From contig JAEUHE010000151.1 in NCBI GenBank assembly GCA_016793885.1, forward strand, positions 62,001 through 126,000: a stretch of 64,000 nucleotides of DNA. Reading direction: 5' to 3'. The position numbers and the translations under genes are program-made. Source of the DNA: Verrucomicrobiales bacterium. GTDB taxonomy: Bacteria > Verrucomicrobiota > Verrucomicrobiia > Limisphaerales > UBA11320. Shown piece after piece: positions 43,473 through 53,557 of the stretch (positions are counted from its first letter, which is position 1; every line of letters starts with the position of its first letter). Below the pieces are notes generated by a model. The model saw only the letters and a program-made list of their open reading frames with translations, searched no databases and had not been told where the DNA came from.

Positions 43473-46400
43473 TTTAGTTTCTCCAGATAGGCGACCAGAT
43501 CGGCGAAATCGTCCAGGCTCAGCAAGGCATGTAGTCCTTCAGGCATCATCGACAACGCGCTCGAGCTACGCTCCTGGATGTCAGTCTTGGCCACGATTCG
43601 GTTCTTCCCTTCGAGGTCTCGCAGAGTGATCGATTCGGCGGATTCCCCTTTGATCAGGCCCGCAACCGACTCGCCATCCTTCAGCTCGAGAACCAGCTGC
43701 TGATAGCCCTCTCGGACCACCCGACTGGGCCAAAGCACGGACTCGGCCAACGCTTTTCGGTCAAACTGGGACCCGATCTGCGACAGGTCTGGGCCGATGT
43801 CACCGCCTTGGTTTTGGACACGATGGCATTTGATGCACGCCAGGCCATTCGGGTTGGCGAACACTCTTGCTCCCTTGAGGGGATCGCCCGTGTGGGAGAG
43901 CACGTGATCGAGATAGTCCTCCGGCCTTTTCTCGCTCTGGCGAAGCGTGAACAGTTTCCCGCGAGTGGCGGTCGGATGATCCTCATAGATCTTGCGGAGC
44001 GCGGACAGTTGATCGTCGCTGAATTTATCGGCCTGAGCCTCGAGGTTGTTAAGCACGCCGGCCTCATCCCGGATGGCCCGCAGGCCGCGTCGCACGGCCT
44101 CCCGAATGCCCAGATTCTGGTGGTTGATCTCTTTCGTAAAGAGATCGAGGCATTTGACGTCGGGCATGGCGGTGAGGGAGCGAATGGCCTCGTCGCGCAG
44201 CGCAGGGTCCTCCGCGACCTTGAGCATGGCGGGGATGGAGACTCGAGCCTTGGCTGAACCCAAGGCGTTGAGGGCCGCGAGACGAATGGGAATCCGGGGA
44301 TCCTCCAAGCGGGCTTCAATCCAGCTGTTCGAGCCACCCACTTGCACGGAAGCTTGGATGGCAGCGATGCTGATCTCCGAATTAGTGTCGCTCAGGCGGC
44401 GGTAGATGAAAGGGATCGAGGCTGGATCCTTGAGTGTGGCCAGCGCCTGAAGCGCCCCGATAGCGAGGATGGGGGGCGGAGCTTCTTGGTCGAGGTAGCG
44501 ACCGATTCCGGCGGCCAAGGCCGATGTGACCTCGTTGCTTGGGCTGCCGACCAGTTGGGCCGCCGACAGAGCCGTCAGAGCCAGGTTGGTCGGAACGAGT
44601 TGCCCTCGTAGCGGACTCAGGATCAACGACACCGCCTGTTTGTCGCGCAGCAATCCTAAGGTCTCCAGCATCAGCCTCCTGAACTCCGGATCTCGCTCAC
44701 GATCCAGCGCGTTGCGCACGGCCGCAGCGCCGTTCGTGACTCCAGCGGTTCCGATCCCCGCCAGAGCCAGCTTTCGGAGAGACTCCTCAGGATCGCGCAA
44801 GAGCTGCTGGAGAGTTGCCGAAACGAGGGGGGTGCCTACCCATTCCACGGTTCGCGCCGGCGGTGGTTGATTGACTGGATGATAGGCCCACCACTCTCCC
44901 TTCCAGACGGGGGCCTGCCGATGGAGGGGTGTTAGACAAGCGATGGCCTGCTGTCGTGCCATAACAGGGAATGCGCGATTGGTGGCAACCTCGTTCAATG
45001 CCCCGACCAATGCTAGGTCGAAGGTTTCGCGGAACACCAGGGCGTTCCGTTCGCGGCTCCGGGACTCAGGGTGATTCAGCCCGGCTACCAAGCGCGGCCA
45101 AACGGAGGGATTCCCACGGCCTATGGCGTTGAGGGCGGTGAAGGCTGCAAACCGCACCCACTCATCTCCGGGCTCCGCCTCCAGCAGGCCGCGAAGAGGT
45201 CGGATAGCCAGGGGATCGGCCAAACGCCCCAGCGCAGTGGCGGCGAGGAACCGAACGGAAGCCTCCTCGTCCTCCAATCGGCCGATGAACTCTGAGAGCG
45301 CGCTGTGGACCCGACGCAGCCCTAGTTGGCGAACGGCTTGACGACGCACTGCGGGATCCAGGCTGTAGATCGATCGCACAATGGCAGCGCGACCCGCTTC
45401 CCCTTCATCGATGGCATCCAACGCCCAGATCGCGTGGCATCGCGTGATCCCCTTCACGCGAGGTTCTTCCAACAGATCGATCAAAGGTTGTATGGCGTCG
45501 TTGCCGCGTTCGGACAGACGCCGTTGGGCGGTGAGCCGAATGGCCCGCGAGGGATGCTGCAATGCCAGCAGCAACTCTGAGGTTTCCGCCTCGAACAGTT
45601 TACCCGAGGCGGCTGGGGTATACCAAGGGGGCGTTGGCCAGGCCTCTTTTGGCGTCTGATGGGTGAGCTTGAACAGTCGTCCAACCGTCACCTTCTCCTT
45701 GTCGTCCCGGTGCTGCCAATCGCAGATGTAGATCGCGGTCCCGTCCGTGGAACTACAGATCCCGACGGGACGAAAGTCGGCCGGCGGATTCGGGAAGAGA
45801 TCGAGCGGGTCCAGGGCCTCGTAAGTGCCACCCTTACGAGCCAAGCGCACGTGGGTGACTTGGCGTTTTCCGAAGTCTGCCAGGAAGAGCCCGCCTTCAT
45901 ATCGCCCGGGCAATACTCCAGAGGTCTCGGCGAACGCTCCGGTGGCTGCTCCAGCACCGTAGTCGGCCATGCACCACAGGATGTAGGGTTGGCGAGGATT
46001 AAAGTCATAGGGATAGCCATAGAAGCCGCGTTCCACGATGTGGGAGAGCCGGGACATCCATTGTTTCTCGTCGGTATTGTCGTAGGTGAACACCTCGTCC
46101 TCCTCATTGACGGCGGCATCCATGATATTGCGCAGCCCCGTAGCGAAGATCTCCAGCCCGGTCCCATCCGGTCGGATCCGGACCACTCCCCCTCCATGCA
46201 TGTCGATTCTCCGGCCATCCCGTCCAACCGCGCCATACAAGCCTTTGTCGCCCACCGCGACATAGAAATAGCCATCCATCCCCAGCGTGAAGTTCGCCGG
46301 CACGTGATCATTCCAATCCTTCGCCCATGGTTCGGGATTGGTCGATTCAATGAGGTCGACCCGATCTTTACCGGTGTCTCCATCGTCCAGAAACACGCTG

Positions 46401-46906
46401 AACTTGGGGTTGTGCAGCACATACAACTTTCCATCGAGATACTTCATCCCAAAGACGGCATAGAGCGAGTCCGCGAACGTCGTGATTCGGCCTCCGGGGT
46501 GAAGGCACAGAATCCGACCTTTTTTTTCATCAGCCCGGTCGGTGCTGATGTCCATGGGGTCTTCAGCCACAAAGACGCGCCCATCGGGGGCCACGCAAAC
46601 AACCGAGGGATGTTTCAGAGTCGGCGCCTCCAACATCAGCTCCAGCTTCCATTCAGGGAGCGGGGTCGGAAGTGGCGGAGGAGTCGCCGGGCCCGGAGAC
46701 TGGGGAGCAGGGGAGCCTTCCACCGGCACCACGACCGGGAGAACGTTGGTCGAAGAAGTGGAGCCGGACGCCGTGGTGTCGGCGCTGAGCCCCACGGGAA
46801 CGCCCACCAGGTTGAATAGGAGCGCGCCGACGGCGAGCAGCCAGCCCGTGATGGGGCGGAGCAGGGGAACGCTCCTGCGGGACGGATCAGTCGGCACGTA
46901 TCGCAT
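43469..46906 (-). CDS. PVC-type heme-binding protein: propeller, HEAT repeats, cytochrome c
   Basis: About 1145 residues from MRYVPTDPSRRS; an upstream ATG 24 nt earlier is possible. Signal peptide, then a proline-rich linker, then the Pirellula/Verrucomicrobium N-terminal propeller (KHPSVVCVAPDGRVFVAED, PANFTLGMDGYFYVAVGDKG). The middle (about 430-930) is HEAT repeats (VRFLAATALGRLADPLAIRP, IRLAALNALGSAKARVSIPA). The end is a c-type cytochrome domain with CIKCH near residue 1024 (NPNGLACIKCHRVQNQGGD). It probably oxidises a sugar-like substrate or passes electrons in the periplasm. It overlaps the 3' end of the PQQ-like gene, so the three genes 48389-42600 form an operon. Confidence 0.93.
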   Translation of the reverse strand: MRYVPTDPSRRSVPLLRPITGWLLAVGALLFNLVGVPVGLSADTTASGSTSSTNVLPVVVPVEGSPAPQSPGPATPPPLPTPLPEWKLELMLEAPTLKHPSVVCVAPDGRVFVAEDPMDISTDRADEKKGRILCLHPGGRITTFADSLYAVFGMKYLDGKLYVLHNPKFSVFLDDGDTGKDRVDLIESTNPEPWAKDWNDHVPANFTLGMDGYFYVAVGDKGLYGAVGRDGRRIDMHGGGVVRIRPDGTGLEIFATGLRNIMDAAVNEEDEVFTYDNTDEKQWMSRLSHIVERGFYGYPYDFNPRQPYILWCMADYGAGAATGAFAETSGVLPGRYEGGLFLADFGKRQVTHVRLARKGGTYEALDPLDLFPNPPADFRPVGICSSTDGTAIYICDWQHRDDKEKVTVGRLFKLTHQTPKEAWPTPPWYTPAASGKLFEAETSELLLALQHPSRAIRLTAQRRLSERGNDAIQPLIDLLEEPRVKGITRCHAIWALDAIDEGEAGRAAIVRSIYSLDPAVRRQAVRQLGLRRVHSALSEFIGRLEDEEASVRFLAATALGRLADPLAIRPLRGLLEAEPGDEWVRFAAFTALNAIGRGNPSVWPRLVAGLNHPESRSRERNALVFRETFDLALVGALNEVATNRAFPVMARQQAIACLTPLHRQAPVWKGEWWAYHPVNQPPPARTVEWVGTPLVSATLQQLLRDPEESLRKLALAGIGTAGVTNGAAAVRNALDRERDPEFRRLMLETLGLLRDKQAVSLILSPLRGQLVPTNLALTALSAAQLVGSPSNEVTSALAAGIGRYLDQEAPPPILAIGALQALATLKDPASIPFIYRRLSDTNSEISIAAIQASVQVGGSNSWIEARLEDPRIPIRLAALNALGSAKARVSIPAMLKVAEDPALRDEAIRSLTAMPDVKCLDLFTKEINHQNLGIREAVRRGLRAIRDEAGVLNNLEAQADKFSDDQLSALRKIYEDHPTATRGKLFTLRQSEKRPEDYLDHVLSHTGDPLKGARVFANPNGLACIKCHRVQNQGGDIGPDLSQIGSQFDRKALAESVLWPSRVVREGYQQLVLELKDGESVAGLIKGESAESITLRDLEGKNRIVAKTDIQERSSSALSMMPEGLHALLSLDDFADLVAYLEKLK

Positions 46907-48389
46907 AGAGTTGGAACATGGTGGCGACATAGAGCGTGCGGTTGGCGGCAGTCACGGTGGCGCTGATGGGGCTATCGAGGTTGACGGTAGCCAGGACCTG
47001 CTTGTCACGCGATGCCTTGAAGATCCAAAAGTCTCCCCGACGGCTTCCCAGGTAGACCTTTCCATCTGCTACCAGGGGAGAAGCCCACATCTCCCCCTTG
47101 ACTTCGTGGGTCCAGCAACTCTTCCCGGTTTTGGCCTCAACACAATGGATCATGCGACCGCAATCCGCTGTGAAGATCAAACCCTTATAGAGTACGGGCG
47201 AGGACAGACTGTGGCGGTTCAGCGGGTAGGACCAGGCTTCCGCAGCCACCGCCTTGCCCGCGGTCCCGCCGATGGAAATGCTTTTCAGCCAGGCTTCGTT
47301 CTTTCCCCACCAAAGGTCGCCGCCCACGGTAAAATAGATGTGGGAGTCCTCAATGACAGGTAGCGAGTAGATGTTGCTCGGGCCTTCGCGGCGGTTGGTG
47401 TTGTAGCGATGCACGTCCTGCTTGGGGGCGCTGGGATCGGGATCGAAGCTCCAGCGGAGTTTCAAGGTCTGGGTTTCCGTTCCAGCATCCTTGGTGGAGG
47501 CTGGCTCGAACCCGTAGACGATGCCGTTCCCGCCGGCAAAGCAGACGGTCGGCTGGCCGTTGATCTTGGCGTAGGACGGCGATGACCAGGTGCTATGAAA
47601 GATGTTGGGGGCGATGCCGAGACGCTCCCTTGCGACGAGCCTTCCGGAGCGCTTGTCGATCACGACAAGGCTGGGTGCGTCGGGCGTGCGGATCTTCTTA
47701 TGGGTGTTGTCGACCCCGGTGCCGGTGTTGACGTAGAGGTGGTTGCCCAGGACGAGGATCGAACTATGGGCGGCGTCGTGAGGCCAGGTGCCAGCTTGGG
47801 ATGGAAGATCGTACAGCCAGAGGATATCTGCATCGCCTGGCTCGAGCGTCAGCGGAGGCTGGTTGCGGGGCGTCATGTGACGGGCTTCGTCCTGGAATGA
47901 TCCATCGTTTCCATTGGCCAGCCCGCGAGCGTCCAGGCACATGACTTCCCCTCGGTTGCTGACGACGTAAACTCGGTCGTCCTCGACGGTCACGGTGGAA
48001 GCAATGCCGCTTTTGGGCCAGTCGAGGTACGGATCTTCGTCGCGTTTGGGAACGACCAATTGCCAAAGCAGGTTTCCCGTCCGCTCATCGAAGCACATGA
48101 GCACCCCTCGGTCCCCCTGATGCTTAGGATCACGAGGCTGCCCGTTGTTGGTTCCGATGTAGACGCGGCCGTTGGCCACGATCGGCGTGGAGTGTGTCTC
48201 GGTACCCAGCGGCTTTACCCAGCGCACGTTTCGTCCAGTCTTCACGTCGAAAGATTCGGGAAGGCTGGTTTCCGGTGACACGAGGTTGCGGGTCCAGCGA
48301 GTTCCCCACTGGGGTTGATCGTTTGCGAGCGCCGGCAGGCAGAATCCCAAGATCAAAAGCCACCACCGACCCGTGATTAAATAGGGCAT
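46887..48389 (-). CDS. PQQ-like beta-propeller repeat protein, exported
   Basis: About 500 residues from MPYLITGRWWLLIL with signal peptide (ILGFCLPALAND). It opens with WGTRWTRNLVSPETSLPESF and DVKTGRNVRWVKPLGTETHS, the usual start of verrucomicrobial PQQ-like proteins. Blades are visible in LMCFDERTGNLLWQLVVP, VMCLDARGLANGND and IHCVEAKTGKSCWTHEVKG. It is the first gene of the operon with the PVC-type heme protein; that pairing suggests a periplasmic oxidoreductase or its docking partner. No definite PQQ ligands seen. Confidence 0.88.
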   Translation of the reverse strand: MPYLITGRWWLLILGFCLPALANDQPQWGTRWTRNLVSPETSLPESFDVKTGRNVRWVKPLGTETHSTPIVANGRVYIGTNNGQPRDPKHQGDRGVLMCFDERTGNLLWQLVVPKRDEDPYLDWPKSGIASTVTVEDDRVYVVSNRGEVMCLDARGLANGNDGSFQDEARHMTPRNQPPLTLEPGDADILWLYDLPSQAGTWPHDAAHSSILVLGNHLYVNTGTGVDNTHKKIRTPDAPSLVVIDKRSGRLVARERLGIAPNIFHSTWSSPSYAKINGQPTVCFAGGNGIVYGFEPASTKDAGTETQTLKLRWSFDPDPSAPKQDVHRYNTNRREGPSNIYSLPVIEDSHIYFTVGGDLWWGKNEAWLKSISIGGTAGKAVAAEAWSYPLNRHSLSSPVLYKGLIFTADCGRMIHCVEAKTGKSCWTHEVKGEMWASPLVADGKVYLGSRRGDFWIFKASRDKQVLATVNLDSPISATVTAANRTLYVATMFQLYAIRAD

Positions 48390-48559
48390 CTTGAGCCGGC
48401 CGGTACTGGGGTGTGACGAGAAGTGCACCCGCACAAAAAAGCACAAAGGCGCCCGACAGTGCAATTAAAGTCGTGCCAAATCCCCCGCCTGATGGAGGAG
48501 CCCAAGTGCAGGAATCCCAAACCCAGGAGACGGGTCATGGTCCGAACCCGCTGGCAGGT

Positions 48560-49150
48560 TCAGTAGTCGAGCATCATCCGATCGATCCAGGTGGCTTGGT
48601 TGACTCGATCATTCACCAGTTTTTCCAAGGAGTCCGGTTGCGTGGGCAGGGGGTCATACAATCGAAGAGCCTTCAGCCAAGCGCACTCCTCGGCTGGCAT
48701 TTCAGGGTCGGTGTGTTCCCTCCGCAGCTCCGAGGCCATCTGGAAGAACATTTTGAGGCTACTCCTCAGTGCCGTGCGTTCCTGCCGGCGAAAAGCACGA
48801 ATGGTGTCTGGGTAGGGATGTCGGCGTCCGATGAGACTGCAAAATAAAACGTCATTTCGGAGCGCCTCACAGATTCGCTCGAGCGTGTAAACGCCGGTGC
48901 CGTAACTGAACGTCAGCACCGCCAGCAGTTCTGCTCCGCAGTGGGGACCGTCCTCGCGATGATTGTATTGGCGTTGAGTGAGCGTCCCGAGCGATCCCGT
49001 CGCCGCCTCTCGGGCCAGATGGGCTAGTCGGATACGCGGCGGAGGTGGCAGTACCTGCGGCTCGAAGGGGGAGCCCAGCTCTCTCCGTGCCGAATTCAAG
49101 ATTTGTCCGTCCGTTGAGGGGGGCTTTCCCAGGCATGCTGTGGCATCCAT
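48560..49150 (-). CDS. Stand-alone DUF772-like transposase N-terminal domain (probable IS remnant)
   Basis: 196 residues. The central part, CGAELLAVLTFSYGTGVYTL then RRHPYPDTIRAFRRQERTAL, matches the N-terminal DUF772 domain of IS1182/IS5-type DDE transposases. Full transposases are about 450 residues; the DDE catalytic domain is absent, and the frame ends in an unrelated-looking tail (TQPDSLEKLVNDRVNQATW). No terminal inverted repeats or target duplication could be seen around it. It may be a truncated insertion sequence or a retained DNA-binding domain. It sits between the PQQ/heme operon and the NRPS gene, which are read away from it, so it could mark an insertion point. Confidence 0.6.
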   Translation of the reverse strand: MDATACLGKPPSTDGQILNSARRELGSPFEPQVLPPPPRIRLAHLAREAATGSLGTLTQRQYNHREDGPHCGAELLAVLTFSYGTGVYTLERICEALRNDVLFCSLIGRRHPYPDTIRAFRRQERTALRSSLKMFFQMASELRREHTDPEMPAEECAWLKALRLYDPLPTQPDSLEKLVNDRVNQATWIDRMMLDY

Positions 49151-49468
49151 TCACACCCATATCAACAGTTCCCATGCCACGTGGCCTGCCACCGCCAGCG
49201 CCTGGCCGATCGCCCAGCCGTGAGGCGGTTTTGACTCGGAATGGGTCAGGTTTGCGTTTGCGCACGGGGTGGGGCAGTCGTTAGGCTGCTCCAGCGCCGA
49301 TATGAGGGTTCGGATTCAAGGCAGCCGACTGCCTCGCGTCGGGACCCTATGAAGCCTGGGGGCGTGCGTTGGCTTCAAATCGGGCTCCAGTGGCCGATGG
49401 AAAAGCCAATATGATCGAAGGGCTATCGATGTCGGTCCAGGTTGGATCGTGATAGTCATCGAGATCAC
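49151..49468. other. Intergenic region upstream of the NRPS gene
   Basis: 318 nt between the DUF772-like remnant and the NRPS start, which are divergent. I see no gene, convincing promoter, or repeat that matches others in the window. Short self-similar runs (GGCAGCCGACTGCC near 49320) form a weak dyad. Confidence 0.4.
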
Positions 49469-52400
49469 ATGTTCGTGAATCGACCAGAAGATTCCTTTTC
49501 CGCGGAGCATCCTTTGACCCCGATGCAGCGTGGCATGCTGTTCCACTCCGTCCTAGCTCCGGAGTCGGGTGGGTACATTCAGCAGGTGGTCATCCGGATG
49601 GAGGCGGTGGCTGATGAGTGCGCTTTCCAGAGCATATGGAATGAGGCCATCCGCAGACATAAAGTCCTGGGTGGCCGTTTTCAATGGCGCGGAAATTCCG
49701 ATGCACGGTTTGTGATCCACGGTGTCGCGCAAATTCCGTGGGCGGCGGAGGACCTCTCCCGGATGACCGAGCTGGAGCGAGACCAACGCCTGGACCGGTT
49801 TCTGGAGGAGGATCGCCGGCGTGGCTTCGATCTCACTCAGGCTCCCTTGCTTCGGGCCATGACGTTTCGCCTGAGTGCCGATGCCTCGGTTTTCGTGCTC
49901 ACGTTTCATCACATCCTGCTCGACGGAAGATCCCTGCGGGTCCTGCTCAAGGAGGTGTTCGGAATCTATGAAGCGCATCTTCGCGGGGAAACCAAAACGG
50001 TGGAAACCGGTTCGGCGTTCGCTGATTACGTTGAGTTTCTTCAACGGCGGGATCGCGATGCAGACCGGGCCTTTTGGACGAGGAAGCTCGCCGGGTTTCG
50101 TGCCGCGAACGAGTTTCCTGGTTGGTTGAACCCGGCCGAAGGCGCGCGCAGAACTCTCGGGACGAGGGAGGCGACTGTGGTTCTTAGCCGGCAGTTCAGC
50201 GACTCGCTTCGAGCCCACGCGACCTCCGTCCAGGTGTCTCTGAACAACGTTTTCCAGGCGGCGTGGGCTTTCCTGGTTCAGATGTACAGTCGGGACGACG
50301 ACGTCGTCTTCGGAGTGGTGAGATCGTGTCGGTCGTCCGGACTGCCGGCGGGGGAAGGTGCGGTAGGTTTGCTGATCAACACGGTTCCCCTGCGCACTGC
50401 GCTGCAACCCGAACTTCCCTGGGCTGAGTTCCTGCGTGCGGTGAGAGCCGCGTGGCAGGAGTTGCGGCCTTACGAACATGCGGCCCTTGAGGACATCGAG
50501 GCTTGGAGTGAGATTCGGCCGGGCGCCTCCCTCTTCGGCAGCATTTTGATGTTCGAGAACTATGAGTTGGCGGAGGATCTCCGTCGAGATGATGGCATGT
50601 GGACGGAACGGAGCGTGAGCCTCCTGGAGCGAACGAACTTCCCGTTGACGATGTCGGTATATGCCGGAGATCGGGTCCAGTTGAAGTTGGAGTTCGATTC
50701 TCAACGAGGCCACCGGGGTTGGGCGGATCGGGTTTTGCGACGGCTTCAGTGGATTTTGGAACAGGCCCAGGCGCAGCCTGCTCAATGCCTGTGCCAGTTC
50801 AGCCTGGTCCCGCCTGAGGAGCGCGGTGAATTGCTGGCTCTCAGTGCCGGTCCGGTCCGGCCGGAGTATCAGGGCCTCAGTTATCTCCGGCGCTTCGAAG
50901 CGCAGGTGGCTCGTTCGCCGGAGGCTGTGGCTGTCGTCAGCGGTGAGGATTCCATGACTTACCGGGCGATGGACCTTCGATCGAATCAGCTCGCTCGACA
51001 CCTCGCGAAGCTGGGGGTGCGATCGGAAGTGAGAGTCGTTGTCTATTTGGAGCGCGGAATGGACACGGGAGTGATCCTCCTGGCAATCTGGAAAGCCGGC
51101 GGGGCATTCGTTCCGCTCGACCCTGCCAGCCCGGCGGCGCGTTCGGAATATCAGATCTTGGACTGTGGCGCGCCGGTCTTGGTGACACAATCCGCGCTGC
51201 TCGGCAGCCTGCCTGCATACTCCGGCATCAAGGTCGTCATCGATCGGGATTGGCAGCAGATTTCGGCTGAGCCAACCGAACCGTTAGGCCTGCCCAGTGA
51301 TCCCGATCAGCTGGCCTATGTGATCTACACCTCCGGAACTACGGGAAATCCCAAGGGCGTTGAGTTGCTTCATCGGGGGTTGTTAAACCACAACTTGTTC
51401 ATGGTTGATTGCTGGGCCTTGACTCCCGCGGATCGAGTCCTGCAGGTCTGCTCCCTCAGCTTTGATGTCTCGCTTGAGGAGATGTTCCCCACCTGGCTTG
51501 CGGGCGCGACTTTGGTCGTGGCTCCGCGCGGTCGGATTCTTCCCGATCGCCTGTTCACCGACCTGATTGGCGAACAGCGCATTTCGCTTCTCGATCTGTC
51601 CACCGCGTTCTGGCAGGAGTGGGTTCTGGAACTGGCGCGTTCGGGTGAAGCGTTGCCCGGATCGGTGAGGTTGGTGATTGTGGGGGGGGAGAAGAGCAGC
51701 GCTGCGTCGGTGGCGCGGTGGCGGCAGTTGGCTGGACCGGGGGTGAGGTGGATCGACTGCTATGGCCCGACCGAAACCACCATCGGCGTGACTCTGTTCG
51801 AGCCTGATGTTGACGCGGGAGCGGGCAAGCCCCGGGGTGGCGAATCCATCGGTCGGCCGATAGCAAACTCCTTCATCCGCATCGTCGACCGTTGGGATCG
51901 CCTTGTTCCTGCTGATGTGCCAGGCGAACTGCTGATCGGGGGTGTGGGCCTAGCGCGGGGATATTTGAACAGCCCGGAAAAGACGCAGAGAGCGTTCATC
52001 GAGCTCCCCCTTGCCGGGCAGGAAAGCGAGCGCCTTTACCGTTCCGGAGATCTAGTCCGTTGTCGCGAGGATGGTAATCTGGAGTTCTTGGGGCGCATTG
52101 ACTCTCAGGTGAAACTCCGAGGATATCGGATTGAACTTGGAGAGATCGAAGCTCGTTTGATGCAGACAACGGGTGTTTACCAAGCCGTGGTCAGGCTGCG
52201 GAAGCTCGACGGTGAGCAGCATCTCGTTGCGTATGTGATGCCTGCCGCCACCAGTCTGCGATCAGAGGTTTTGAAGGCCGATTTGGAACGGAGTCTGCCG
52301 GCCTATATGGTCCCTTCGTTTTGGGTGATGCTGGATCGGCTGCCGATGACCACGGGCGGCAAAATCGACGAGGACGCATTGCCTGCGCCTTCCGCGCAAC

Positions 52401-53557
52401 CGGAACGCATCGGCCCTCTCCCGGAAAGTCCCACGCGGGAGTTGGAGACCCAGCTTCGTCAGATCTGGATGGAGACCTTGGGCAAGCGGCACATCGCCTT
52501 CGATGATGACTTTTTTTCACTCGGAGGACATTCCTTGCTGGCGGTCCGTCTTGTGAGCCGAATTCAGAGTCGGCTGGGCTGGAACTTGCCGCTGGCGACA
52601 CTGTTCAGCGCTCCGACCATCGCCCAGATGGCCAGTTGGATACGGGATCAGGGGAACGTTCGAAGTTGGTCCTCGCTGGTCCCTATCCAGCCTCTGGGGA
52701 GTCGGCTTCCATTTTTTTGTGTCCACGCGGCTGGAGGTAATGTCCTTTTCTATCGCGACCTGGCCCATGCACTCGGTTCGGATCAGCCCTTTTATGGACT
52801 CCAGGTGGAGCGAACTGCGTCCGGTTTACCGATGAAGCGGTCCTTTGAGCAGATGGCTGAGCGCTACATCGCGGAGATGCGATTGGTCCAGCCTAGAGGT
52901 CCTTACTACCTTGGGGGAGCGTCGTATGGCGGGGTGATCGCCTGGGAGATGGCCCAGCAATTGGTACAGACGGGCGAGACCGTCGGGTTGCTCGCGCTTT
53001 TGGATACTTATGGCCCATCGTATCCCCGTTATCCGGCGAGCCTGGGGACGTTGCAGATCCAATGGCTGAAGGGACTGCGACGGTTTCAGCTGCACGCACT
53101 GAATCTCCGACTGCTCCCCGGCAGCTCCCGGTTGGGGTATGTTCGGACCAAGTTCCAGCAGCTTATTCTACAATTGCGGCGACTGGGACTTCCGCGGCTG
53201 CGCCTCTTCGGCAGGACTGTGAGCGGGTCCGCCTCAGAGCCGACGGGCTTTGAGGAGGCGGATTCGATGCAAGACTGGATCCAGGTCGCCTATGACAACT
53301 ACGTGGTGAAACCCTATCCGGGAAGAGCCACCCTGTTTCGAGCTATCCATCAACCACTGGGTGCGATCCCCGATGATCACCTGGGGTGGAAACCGTACAC
53401 CCCGCAAGGGATGGAGATCGTTCCGGTGGTTGGCTTTCATGGGAGCCTCGTGGTGGAGCCCTGCGTGGATGATCTTGCTCGAGAACTCTCGAAGCGGCTG
53501 GCGGTCTCGGGCAGCAGGGATGAATTGACTCTTGGCGAGGCAGGGTCGAGATCGTGA
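49469..53557 (+). CDS. Single-module non-ribosomal peptide synthetase (C-A-PCP-TE)
   Basis: 1362 residues from ATG 49469 (MFVNRPEDSFSAEHP); a TTG at 49442 is the alternative. The condensation domain (about 10-430) has LTPMQRGMLFHSV and the catalytic FHHILLDG near 146-153. The adenylation domain (about 465-970) has AYVIYTSGTTGNPKG, FDVSLEEMF, CYGPTETT, YRSGDLVR, LRGYRIELGEIE and GGKIDEDAL with the late lysine. The carrier protein (about 990-1065) has DDFFSLGGHSLL, with the phosphopantetheine Ser near 1022. The thioesterase (about 1080-1360) has GGASYGG (Ser near 1152), LLDTYG and GFHGSLVV (His near 1324). Starting with a C domain means it needs a donor from outside, so it may acylate or dimerise one amino acid. 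No MbtH, phosphopantetheinyl transferase or transporter is adjacent. Confidence 0.95.
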   Translation: MFVNRPEDSFSAEHPLTPMQRGMLFHSVLAPESGGYIQQVVIRMEAVADECAFQSIWNEAIRRHKVLGGRFQWRGNSDARFVIHGVAQIPWAAEDLSRMTELERDQRLDRFLEEDRRRGFDLTQAPLLRAMTFRLSADASVFVLTFHHILLDGRSLRVLLKEVFGIYEAHLRGETKTVETGSAFADYVEFLQRRDRDADRAFWTRKLAGFRAANEFPGWLNPAEGARRTLGTREATVVLSRQFSDSLRAHATSVQVSLNNVFQAAWAFLVQMYSRDDDVVFGVVRSCRSSGLPAGEGAVGLLINTVPLRTALQPELPWAEFLRAVRAAWQELRPYEHAALEDIEAWSEIRPGASLFGSILMFENYELAEDLRRDDGMWTERSVSLLERTNFPLTMSVYAGDRVQLKLEFDSQRGHRGWADRVLRRLQWILEQAQAQPAQCLCQFSLVPPEERGELLALSAGPVRPEYQGLSYLRRFEAQVARSPEAVAVVSGEDSMTYRAMDLRSNQLARHLAKLGVRSEVRVVVYLERGMDTGVILLAIWKAGGAFVPLDPASPAARSEYQILDCGAPVLVTQSALLGSLPAYSGIKVVIDRDWQQISAEPTEPLGLPSDPDQLAYVIYTSGTTGNPKGVELLHRGLLNHNLFMVDCWALTPADRVLQVCSLSFDVSLEEMFPTWLAGATLVVAPRGRILPDRLFTDLIGEQRISLLDLSTAFWQEWVLELARSGEALPGSVRLVIVGGEKSSAASVARWRQLAGPGVRWIDCYGPTETTIGVTLFEPDVDAGAGKPRGGESIGRPIANSFIRIVDRWDRLVPADVPGELLIGGVGLARGYLNSPEKTQRAFIELPLAGQESERLYRSGDLVRCREDGNLEFLGRIDSQVKLRGYRIELGEIEARLMQTTGVYQAVVRLRKLDGEQHLVAYVMPAATSLRSEVLKADLERSLPAYMVPSFWVMLDRLPMTTGGKIDEDALPAPSAQPERIGPLPESPTRELETQLRQIWMETLGKRHIAFDDDFFSLGGHSLLAVRLVSRIQSRLGWNLPLATLFSAPTIAQMASWIRDQGNVRSWSSLVPIQPLGSRLPFFCVHAAGGNVLFYRDLAHALGSDQPFYGLQVERTASGLPMKRSFEQMAERYIAEMRLVQPRGPYYLGGASYGGVIAWEMAQQLVQTGETVGLLALLDTYGPSYPRYPASLGTLQIQWLKGLRRFQLHALNLRLLPGSSRLGYVRTKFQQLILQLRRLGLPRLRLFGRTVSGSASEPTGFEEADSMQDWIQVAYDNYVVKPYPGRATLFRAIHQPLGAIPDDHLGWKPYTPQGMEIVPVVGFHGSLVVEPCVDDLARELSKRLAVSGSRDELTLGEAGSRS

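Noticed and set aside
45659-46819. 386-codon plus-strand frame opposite the PVC-type heme protein
   Set aside because: A shadow of the propeller domain on the other strand; composition is biased and no start signal is seen.
49553-51190. 545-codon open frame antisense to the NRPS
   Set aside because: It lies wholly opposite the condensation and adenylation domains, and its translation shows no recognisable motif or signal.
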